From positions 1 through 13,131 of the forward strand of contig HF987812.1 in assembly GCA_000431135.1 (NCBI GenBank): a DNA stretch of 13,131 nt, written 5' to 3'. Positions 7,146 to 12,401 of this stretch are shown here, in pieces. Source of the stretch: Clostridium sp. CAG:590 (GTDB lineage Bacteria > Bacillota > Clostridia > Lachnospirales > Lachnospiraceae). Below the pieces are notes generated by a model that made no database searches, was not told where the DNA came from, and worked only from the letters and a program-made list of their open reading frames with translations. The translations under genes and the position numbers were made by a program. How positions within the stretch are numbered: position 1 is the first letter of the stretch; each line of letters opens with the position of its first letter.

Positions 7146-7644
7146 TTTTTTCCTCCTGTGGTGTTTGTTCTATTGAACATGAAATATCATGTTCTTTTAA
7201 ATATGCCTCTGCCTCATCCCGAAATTCCTTCGCAATGCGCAGCGCATATTGTTTTCGATCTGCATACACCCGCAATTCCACTGTACTAATCTCATCATTA
7301 ACAATCCGGTACGCCCGTATCTTCTTCCATTCCAGATAGGTAATTCCAATAAATACCCCGATCGGTGCAATACCGCTCCGCATACGGCTATTCAAAAATA
7401 TCAACAGCACAAAAGCAAGCAGTGCAGGCAAAAACCGATAATTATGAAAATATAACATGCCTGCCACCAATACAAGTGACACATTTACATAAAGAATCTC
7501 TAACGGTCCCGTTTGTCTCCCATACCGGCTCTCGATCGTGATCTCCTTTTGCTTATCAATGGTAGAAAATGCAATCACACATGCTGTTCCAAATCCAAGA
7601 AATAATATGATTGCGAATGCATTTAATATAATGTCTAACTCCAT
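7129..7644 (-). CDS. Small membrane protein, DUF5673-like, coupled to pyrB
   Basis: A 171-residue protein of unknown function. Residues 4-26, 50-66 and 70-86 are hydrophobic and probably form three membrane helices. A soluble C-terminal part follows, with the pattern GITYLEWKKIRAYRI, then a basic strand and an acidic helix (IAKEFRDEAEAYLKEH). This tail resembles the DUF5673/PH-like tails found behind membrane helices in Firmicutes; I recognise it by pattern only. The start is ATG with GAGGT upstream. It overlaps pyrB by 17 nt and probably shares its transcript. A terminator hairpin lies just before its SD, and no clear promoter is visible between that hairpin and the start, so it may be expressed by read-through from the carbamoyltransferase gene above. 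A link to pyrimidine synthesis rests on position alone. Confidence 0.8.
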   Translation of the reverse strand: MELDIILNAFAIILFLGFGTACVIAFSTIDKQKEITIESRYGRQTGPLEILYVNVSLVLVAGMLYFHNYRFLPALLAFVLLIFLNSRMRSGIAPIGVFIGITYLEWKKIRAYRIVNDEISTVELRVYADRKQYALRIAKEFRDEAEAYLKEHDISCSIEQTPQEEKNETFN

Positions 7645-7663
7645 ATCGCTACCTCATAATTGC

Positions 7664-7703
7664 AAAATAATATCCTGCCATGTGTCATCCATGACAGGAT
7701 ATT
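7664..7703 (-). terminator. Intrinsic terminator after the OTCase-like gene
   Basis: Two 14-nt arms (7669-7682 and 7690-7703) with a 7-nt loop pair fully in the minus-strand RNA, including one G-U pair that would be a C-A mismatch on the plus strand. They are followed by ATTATTTTG. The hairpin starts only a few bases after the stop codon and ends about 25 bp before the ATG of the membrane-protein gene, so it may attenuate rather than fully block read-through into pyrB-pyrI. Confidence 0.75.
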
Positions 7704-7709
7704 CATTTA

Positions 7710-8642
7710 TCAACTATTAATCAATGTGACCATAACGGCTTTCTCAGCATGCCGCCGGTTCTCTGCCTGATCCAATATAAAATCAAGATTCTCATCCACT
7801 ACATCCTGACTGATCTCAAAACCAACATGCATTGGCATGTCATGCATTACTTTTGCCTTGCTTCCTGCAAGAAATTCTTTGTTGATCTGATATGGCATCA
7901 TCTTTGCTAATGTCTCTTCCTTCTGTTTCTGATAAGCCGGATTATTAAAGAACTCCATATCTACCCATGTATCGGTATATAATACATCCATCTCGGCTGC
8001 ATACTTCTTTGCCTCTTCCATGGACATAGATGGATCTAACTCTACATAATGGCCGGTTGCCTTTGCTTTCTCATAAAAATCTGCATCTACCGCAGTCTCA
8101 TTCACCAACGGAGTCAAACCATAAATGGTTCCCTCACCCATCTTTGCAAAGAACTCAACCAATGAATTAAACACATTATTCTTTGCTCCAATGTACATAA
8201 GTTTTACATTCAATCCACCAAAATGCTCTTTCAAAGTTAAAGCATCTGCCAGAATCTGACATGGATGGTATGTGGAATCGCAACCGTTGATAAACGGAAC
8301 GGTTACATTTTTATTGAACAATTCTACTGTGTCATTTTTAATAAGACGTGCCATGATAATATCTACATTACGACAAACATATTTGATCTCTGAAACCGTC
8401 TCTCCCAAAACAAAATTGGAATCTTTCCAAAGCTGGTTATAATATGTACCACCAAGTTCTGTGATTCCCGTTGTAAATGACAGGAATGTTCTCGTCGACG
8501 TTTTCTCAAATAACGTATATAATTTTTTTCCTTTTAATGTGTCTGCATACTTCTCCGGCGACTTCTTCATGTCATATGCCAGATCAAGAATCTCATTCAA
8601 TTCCTCTTTGGAGAAATTGCTAAAATTCACCATGTTTTTCAT
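7710..8642 (-). CDS. Ornithine carbamoyltransferase family protein (ArgF-like) with altered amino-acid site
   Basis: A 310-residue member of the aspartate/ornithine carbamoyltransferase superfamily, likely to be annotated as ornithine carbamoyltransferase. The carbamoyl-phosphate site is intact: S49-T50-R51-T52, MAR (R99), HPCQ (126-129) and AENRR (293-297). Fold landmarks such as IGAKNNVFNSL (151-161) are also present. However, the residues that read L-ornithine in classical enzymes are changed. The SMG loop after the conserved Asp is D224-T-W-V-D-M-E, and the catalytic HCLP motif is H267-D-M-P. The Arg after STRT is Phe53. Either this is a divergent OTCase clade or the acceptor is not ornithine. 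It has its own promoter and terminator. Two start codons are possible (ATG at 8642 or the fourth codon at 8633); AGAGGG favours the first. It lies directly upstream of the pyrB operon. Confidence 0.88.
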   Translation of the reverse strand: MKNMVNFSNFSKEELNEILDLAYDMKKSPEKYADTLKGKKLYTLFEKTSTRTFLSFTTGITELGGTYYNQLWKDSNFVLGETVSEIKYVCRNVDIIMARLIKNDTVELFNKNVTVPFINGCDSTYHPCQILADALTLKEHFGGLNVKLMYIGAKNNVFNSLVEFFAKMGEGTIYGLTPLVNETAVDADFYEKAKATGHYVELDPSMSMEEAKKYAAEMDVLYTDTWVDMEFFNNPAYQKQKEETLAKMMPYQINKEFLAGSKAKVMHDMPMHVGFEISQDVVDENLDFILDQAENRRHAEKAVMVTLINS

Positions 8643-8697
8643 CTTCCGAATCCCTCTTTCTACTTACTCTGTCACTCTGATTTGTATCATCTTATTC

Positions 8698-8725
8698 ATT
8701 ATATCCAATTGATTAAGAAATGCAA
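8698..8725 (-). promoter_or_regulatory. Predicted promoter for the OTCase-like gene
   Basis: The minus strand carries TTGCAT (8720-8725), a 16-nt spacer and TATAAT (8698-8703), giving a leader of about 50 nt. Immediately downstream of the -10 is ATGAATAA, which matches one half of a Firmicute ARG box, but the other half is not conserved, so arginine control is not claimed. Confidence 0.65.
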
Positions 8726-8768
8726 CAGGTTTTTGTGTTTTTGTAGAAAGCCGCAAGAACACCCATCT

Positions 8769-9485
8769 CTAGGAAACCGTTTCTGATGTTGTCTCCACCT
8801 CTGTTATTGTTTCTTTCTCCTCAGAGACGTGGTTTTGCTGATTGTTTTTTCGTTTTAAACGTTTCTGGCGACGCTTGTCCACCGGGCGCATATTCGCTGC
8901 CGCTGCTTCAAGTCTTGCCTGCTGGATCTCGCGAAGTGTCTGATCCAGTTTCCGATACCTTTCTTCCGCTCTTTGCTCCTGCTCCTTTGTCATGCCTTGA
9001 AACTGCGTAACTACCGCATTTGCCGCATGTTCCCCTGCCGTCTTACCGATCAATTCATTATTTTCCTGAATCGCATTGGACAGGATACGATTCATGATCT
9101 GTTGAAACTGTTCCATTTTTTCTTCATTTGTCAGAGCTCTTTGATGAACCGGAATCATCTCATTTTTTGTTGTCTCATTTTCCTGTTTTTTATCTGTTTC
9201 AGACATAGCCACTGCTGCAATCTGATTATCTTTTTTCACTTGTTTTTCCGTAATCTGTTTTCTTCTCATCTCCAGATAATTCCGGATTGCTTTCAACTGC
9301 AATCCTTTTTCTTTTAAGTCCCGGACTTTAGAAAGTACTTCAATATCTTTTTCCGTATAGTAACGATGTCCCATTTCATTGCGGTGGATATCCATTTTTA
9401 ATTCTTCTTCCCAATATCGCAATACATGAGATTCCACACCAACTTTCGCCGCTGCTTCTTTGATCTGATAATACGTTTCTTTCAT
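8769..9485 (-). CDS. MerR-type helix-turn-helix protein with long coiled, charged tail
   Basis: A 238-residue protein. Residues 1-72 form a MerR-type winged HTH (YYQIKEAAAKVGVESHVLRY; NEMGHRYYTEKDIEVL; KGLQLKAIRNYLE). The rest has no recognisable ligand-binding domain: a linker of about 40 residues, a helical region (121-195) rich in Glu, Gln and Lys and likely coiled coil, a strongly basic stretch (KRRQKRLKRK, 204-213) and a Thr/Glu-rich end. This layout recalls MerR-HTH proteins that organise or anchor DNA rather than sense small molecules, but no specific role can be assigned. An upstream in-frame ATG at 9545 was rejected because it falls in the predicted -35 element and lacks an SD. The chosen ATG has AGGGAGG ten bases upstream. 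It lies upstream of, and in the same direction as, the OTCase-like gene, which has its own promoter. Confidence 0.85.
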   Translation of the reverse strand: MKETYYQIKEAAAKVGVESHVLRYWEEELKMDIHRNEMGHRYYTEKDIEVLSKVRDLKEKGLQLKAIRNYLEMRRKQITEKQVKKDNQIAAVAMSETDKKQENETTKNEMIPVHQRALTNEEKMEQFQQIMNRILSNAIQENNELIGKTAGEHAANAVVTQFQGMTKEQEQRAEERYRKLDQTLREIQQARLEAAAANMRPVDKRRQKRLKRKNNQQNHVSEEKETITEVETTSETVS

Positions 9486-9522
9486 GTCTTTCCAGCCTCC
9501 CTTGATATGTTCATATGGTATT

Positions 9523-9550
9523 ATTATACGGAAACGGGGAGGCATGTCCT
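9523..9550 (-). promoter_or_regulatory. Predicted promoter for the MerR-type gene
   Basis: The minus strand carries a perfect TATAAT (9523-9528) and a weak -35 AGGACA (9545-9550; matches GACA of the consensus) with a 16-nt spacer. It supports the internal ATG at 9485 as the true start. Confidence 0.5.
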
Positions 9551-9600
9551 AGTAGGTATCGTTCGCAATATATATGTAAAAATGGGATTTTTCGACGGGC

Positions 9601-9649
9601 AAAAAATCACCTTTCCGCTACAGAAATTGTCTGCATCAAAAAGGTGATT
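9601..9649 (-). terminator. Intrinsic terminator of the cell-wall-binding protein gene
   Basis: The 10-bp arms AATCACCTTT and AAAGGTGATT (9640-9649 and 9605-9614) enclose a 25-nt loop that holds a second small stem (CAGA / TCTG). They are followed on the minus strand by TTTTTT. The hairpin begins about 6 bp after the stop codon. Confidence 0.85.
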
Positions 9650-9655
9650 CTTATC

Positions 9656-10921
9656 TTATTCATGTCCAATTATCTTACATTGTCCTAATTTATTTGCTTT
9701 GTAAATGGTTCCGTTGTATGTAACCTTCTTATTCTTGACCATTTTACCATTGCTTCCAAAGTAATACATCTTGCCTGTAATTCTAAATGTTTTTCCCTGT
9801 ACCCGGATTCCTTTTTTATCTACATAGTAACGATTCTTACCTTTCTTGATCCACTTCTTTTTCTGGACAATTCCTTTTTTATTACAGTAATAATACTTGC
9901 CCTTGTACTTTTTCCAGCCGGAAGATCGTTTTCCGTTTGACTTAAAGAAGTATGTATTCTTACCAATCTTAACCAGTTCCTTCTTTGCTACTGCACCATC
10001 TGATTTCACATAAACCAATGTATTGCCTTTGTATAACCACTGGCTTAATAAGATCAAGCCCTTTTCGTTCGCATAATAATCTTTACCTTTTACCGTAAAC
10101 CACTTTTTCTTCACCATTTTACCATTGATGTAATAATATTGATGAATACCGTCTTTTGCTTTGCGGAAACCGGTAGATGATGTTGTTTCGGTTGATTTCT
10201 CTGTTGTTGGTTGTTCTGTCGTTGTCTGCTCTGTTGTAACCTGTTCTGTCGTGCTTGGAGTATTCGGCACTGTAATAACCGTCGCATTAGATGGTGCCGT
10301 ACCCAATACCGTTGCGTAATTATCTGCCCTCTCATAATTGGTGATCGTAACCGTTGTCAGATCAATCGTTCTTCCCCACGAAATCTCACAATTCGGCTTA
10401 TAATTTGCCTCTCCAACCGTAACCACATTTCCGTTTTTCGCTATAATAAATACAGAATGAGAACCACTGATTCTTACGATATCCCCAACCTTTATCTCCT
10501 GATACGCCTTCCCGGAATTTGTATGAAGTGTCCATGTTGTATCACCAAACACATCATAACCTAATTTGTTTGCAAATCCCATACACTGTGCTGCCGACAA
10601 GTGACCTTTACACGCAAAATGATTACAGGTACAGCCGTTCGTTCCATTTGTATGTCTTCCGTCTTTGATTTTATGTAATTTCGCATCACACGGACTACTC
10701 GTATACCCATCCGAATTATCTACTGACATTCCTACGTGATTCCAATACTTCTCATTAGGGAATTTGTTCTGTAACTCTGTCATTCTTGCATTAAAATCAA
10801 CCGTTGCCGCCCGACCTGGAATGTTCAGAAACATCACCCCAAATAATATCCCTGCCGCAGCCAGACATATCTTCCAAATCTGTAGTCTGCTATAGATCGT
10901 CTTCTTCTCCATACAATTCAT
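9656..10921 (-). CDS. Secreted putative cysteine peptidase/amidase with cell-wall-binding repeats
   Basis: A 421-residue exported protein. Residues 1-39 are a signal peptide with a basic start, a hydrophobic core (CLAAAGILFGVMFL) and a likely cut after GRAA. Residues 40-210 look like a CHAP or NlpC/P60-type domain. The putative nucleophile is C113 in AAQCMGFANKLG, the histidine is H155 in ISGSHSVFI, and a Glu-Asn pair lies near 171-173 in VGEANY. A cysteine cluster (C97, C99, C104) precedes the nucleophile. A Thr/Glu-rich linker (about 220-250) leads to several Tyr/Gly-rich, very lysine-rich repeats (about 252-415) of the choline/glucan-binding (YG/CW) type that hold proteins on the cell surface. 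I chose the ATG at 10921 because GGAGGG lies ten bases before it; the ATG at 10939 overlaps that SD. It probably cleaves or remodels peptidoglycan, but activity is inferred. Confidence 0.82.
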   Translation of the reverse strand: MNCMEKKTIYSRLQIWKICLAAAGILFGVMFLNIPGRAATVDFNARMTELQNKFPNEKYWNHVGMSVDNSDGYTSSPCDAKLHKIKDGRHTNGTNGCTCNHFACKGHLSAAQCMGFANKLGYDVFGDTTWTLHTNSGKAYQEIKVGDIVRISGSHSVFIIAKNGNVVTVGEANYKPNCEISWGRTIDLTTVTITNYERADNYATVLGTAPSNATVITVPNTPSTTEQVTTEQTTTEQPTTEKSTETTSSTGFRKAKDGIHQYYYINGKMVKKKWFTVKGKDYYANEKGLILLSQWLYKGNTLVYVKSDGAVAKKELVKIGKNTYFFKSNGKRSSGWKKYKGKYYYCNKKGIVQKKKWIKKGKNRYYVDKKGIRVQGKTFRITGKMYYFGSNGKMVKNKKVTYNGTIYKANKLGQCKIIGHE

Positions 10922-10990
10922 CTTTCGTATACCCTCCATTTTTACTTTGTGTAACTATAAAAACATATACCTATTGAAAATCAGCTTAAT

Positions 10991-11016
10991 AGTATTAGTA
11001 TAACACTACTATTACT
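10991..11016. repeat. Inverted repeat overlapping the -10 of the peptidase promoter
   Basis: The arms AGTATTAGTA (10991-11000) and TACTATTACT (11007-11016) are complementary at 9 of 10 positions with a 6-nt gap. The repeat covers the -10 hexamer, the usual position for a repressor operator. Confidence 0.4.
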
Positions 11017-11026
11017 GTCTTGTAAA
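10997..11026 (-). promoter_or_regulatory. Predicted promoter for the cell-wall-binding protein gene
   Basis: The minus strand carries TTTACA (11021-11026), an 18-nt spacer and TATACT (10997-11002), giving a leader of about 70 nt before the ATG at 10921. Confidence 0.55.
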
Positions 11027-11059
11027 TTCATCCCTATCAGAATCTCACATATTTATTAA

Positions 11060-11132
11060 ATTATTGTGAAAAATGGAAATTTGAGGACTAATTTATTATT
11101 CAAATATTTAAAACCAAATTTCACACAATAAT
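11060..11132. repeat. Long imperfect inverted repeat in the divergent spacer
   Basis: The left arm consists of ATTATTGTG (11060-11068) and GAAATTT (11076-11082). The right arm consists of the exact complements AAATTTC (11116-11122) and CACAATAAT (11124-11132). Sixteen base pairs form in total, with a 7-versus-1 nt internal bulge and a 33-nt AT-rich centre. No T-run follows on either side, so it does not look like a terminator. Confidence 0.45.
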
Positions 11133-11134
11133 AC

Positions 11135-11163
11135 TTGCATTTGATCAATGACAATGTTATTAT
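11135..11163 (+). promoter_or_regulatory. Possible promoter for the Rpn-type nuclease gene
   Basis: TTGCAT (11135-11140), a 17-nt spacer and TATTAT (11158-11163). The -35 hexamer matches that of the RluA-like and OTCase-like genes. The leader would be about 185 nt, which is long, and other AT-rich choices exist nearer the gene, so this is tentative. Confidence 0.3.
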
Positions 11164-11285
11164 AAATTCAAAACATATTTTTCATATTGGGTATGGCCTT
11201 GATGCTGCATACTTTTCTGTGTATTTTATTTTATTTCAATTATCTCGAAAATTCATGCTTTATTTCACACTATTTATTTTTATAC

Positions 11286-11335
11286 AGCAGGAATTTTTAG
11301 AGATTTACTTATTATAATAATCTGATGTTCCTGCT
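11286..11335 (+). other. Hairpin immediately upstream of the nuclease ribosome binding site
   Basis: Perfect 8-bp arms AGCAGGAA (11286-11293) and TTCCTGCT (11328-11335) with a 34-nt AT-rich loop that includes a TATAAT. The right arm ends a few bases before AAAGGAGG, so the structure could affect translation initiation. Confidence 0.35.
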
Positions 11336-11355
11336 ATAACAAAGGAGGAACATAT

Positions 11356-12300
11356 ATGACAGGAAACAGAGAATATAAGAGTGATGTATTTAGTATGTTG
11401 TTAGAGGATCCAGAAAATGCATTGAGCCTTTATAATGCAATGAATGATTCAGATTATACCGATCCCGACATGGTGGAGATATGTACATTAGACAAGGGCA
11501 TTTCCTTGACAATACACAACGACGCTTCCTTTGTATTAGATATGCATTTAAGCATATATGAACATCAGTCAACCATATGTCCCAATATGCCGGTTCGAAG
11601 TCTGATCTACTTTACAATTATATTACAGGATATGCTGAAAAATAAAAATCTATATGGCAGGAAATTGATCAAAATTCCCACACCAAGATTTGCCGTTTTT
11701 TATAACGGAGAAGAGGCACAACCGGAGCAATATGAATTAAGATTATCAGATGCATTCGAACATCCAATCGAACAACCTGAAATTGAACTTGTATGTACTG
11801 TATATAATATTAATTATGGTAAAAACAGGAAATTATTAGAAAAATGTCCATTTTTGAATGAATACATGATTTTTGTAGACTATGTCCGTGAGAATCATCG
11901 TATTAACGGATATGAATATCTGGAGCATTCCATTGAAACCGCTATTGATCGTTGTATTAATGAAGATATATTGCGTGATTTCCTGATAGAACATCGTTCG
12001 GAGGTGGTAAAAGTGGTTAAGCTAGATTATACATTCGACAGACAATTAATGTTAGAGCGAGAAGACAGTCGAGCGGAAGGCCGCGAAGAGGGACGAAAGG
12101 AAGGCCGTGAAAAAGGACTCAAAGAAGGCCGTGAAGAAGGCCGCAAAGAAGGTCGCGAAGAAGGTCGCGAAGAAATGGCAAACGAAATGACAGAATTGGC
12201 GATTCATCTAATCAATGCCGGTCGAGCAAACGAAATCGAGAGATGTAAAGATTCTGTATACCGTAATACATTACTTAAAGAATTTCATTTAATATCGTAA
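11356..12300 (+). CDS. Rpn-type PD-(D/E)XK nuclease family protein with C-terminal EGR repeats
   Basis: A 314-residue protein of the Rpn/transposase-like PD-(D/E)XK nuclease group common in Lachnospiraceae. Family motifs are readable: an acidic Asp in NDASFVLDMHLS (D56 and D62), the E-x-Q active-site strand YEHQST (E69, Q71) followed by PNMPVRSLIYF, and the conserved IKIPTPRFAVFYNG (106-119). E-x-Q in place of E-x-K is normal for this group. The C-terminus (241-273) is a run of Glu-Gly-Arg repeats. RpnA-type relatives are DNA endonucleases linked to recombination; many Clostridial copies are uncharacterised and often multicopy. The SD AGGAGG lies seven bases before the ATG. It is the only plus-strand gene here, ends in a strong terminator and lies in AT-rich surroundings, which would fit insertion between older genes, although no terminal repeats or target duplication were found. 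Confidence 0.88.
   Translation: MTGNREYKSDVFSMLLEDPENALSLYNAMNDSDYTDPDMVEICTLDKGISLTIHNDASFVLDMHLSIYEHQSTICPNMPVRSLIYFTIILQDMLKNKNLYGRKLIKIPTPRFAVFYNGEEAQPEQYELRLSDAFEHPIEQPEIELVCTVYNINYGKNRKLLEKCPFLNEYMIFVDYVRENHRINGYEYLEHSIETAIDRCINEDILRDFLIEHRSEVVKVVKLDYTFDRQLMLEREDSRAEGREEGRKEGREKGLKEGREEGRKEGREEGREEMANEMTELAIHLINAGRANEIERCKDSVYRNTLLKEFHLIS
12076..12174 (+). repeat. 12-bp coding tandem repeat (Glu-Gly-Arg tract)
   Basis: About eight imperfect copies of a 12-bp unit of the form GAAGGNCGNGAA, encoding E-G-R-E/K. The last two copies (GAAGGTCGCGAA twice) are identical, while earlier copies differ at third positions. Tracts like this can change copy number in frame. Confidence 0.8.
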
Positions 12301-12316
12301 TTTACATCATGTAAAT
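12300..12316. repeat. 17-nt palindrome at the end of the nuclease gene
   Basis: ATTTACAT, one central C, ATGTAAAT: perfect 8+8 complementarity beginning at the last base of the stop codon and touching the terminator stem. It could be a protein-binding dyad or simply part of the terminator region. Confidence 0.45.
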
Positions 12317-12378
12317 ACGCCTCATCGGATAAACATTCTGCATAGCATTACTATCCGGTGAGGCGTTACTTTTTATTT
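12317..12378 (+). terminator. Strong intrinsic terminator after the nuclease gene
   Basis: Fifteen-base arms (12317-12331 and 12352-12366) pair completely in plus-strand RNA, with one G-U pair (an A-C mismatch on the other strand). The loop is 20 nt and TACTTTTTATTT follows. It lies between convergent genes and could weakly serve uvrA too, but the T-run and the G-U orientation favour the plus strand. Confidence 0.85.
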
Positions 12379-12401
12379 CCTTATTCCATCTTAAAAAATT
12401 A

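Larger units (their letters stand above)
10922..11355. other. AT-rich divergent intergenic region
   Basis: About 430 bp separating the minus-strand peptidase gene from the plus-strand nuclease gene. It holds the peptidase promoter with an overlapping inverted repeat, a second, longer imperfect inverted repeat (11060-11132), a possible plus-strand promoter (11135-11163) and a hairpin just before the nuclease SD (11286-11335). I see no convincing gene. A 60-codon frame from a TTG at 11135 has no SD and is low-complexity. Confidence 0.7.

Noticed and set aside
8680..8703. ARG box (ArgR site) downstream of the -10 of the OTCase-like gene
   Set aside because: Only one half-site (ATGAATAA) is present; the expected symmetrical ATTCAT half is missing.
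8726..8768. Hairpin after the MerR-type gene as a terminator
   Set aside because: The imperfect 9-bp arms are not followed by a T-run in either direction.
9486..9545. Longer MerR-type protein starting at the ATG at 9545
   Set aside because: It lacks an SD and overlaps the predicted promoter; the internal ATG at 9485 has a strong SD.
10922..10939. Peptidase start at the ATG at 10939
   Set aside because: This ATG forms part of the SD (ATGGAGGG) that serves the ATG at 10921; there is no good SD before it.
11135..11317. A 60-codon plus-strand frame starting at TTG in the divergent spacer
   Set aside because: No ribosome binding site, low-complexity hydrophobic product, and its start coincides with a candidate -35 hexamer.
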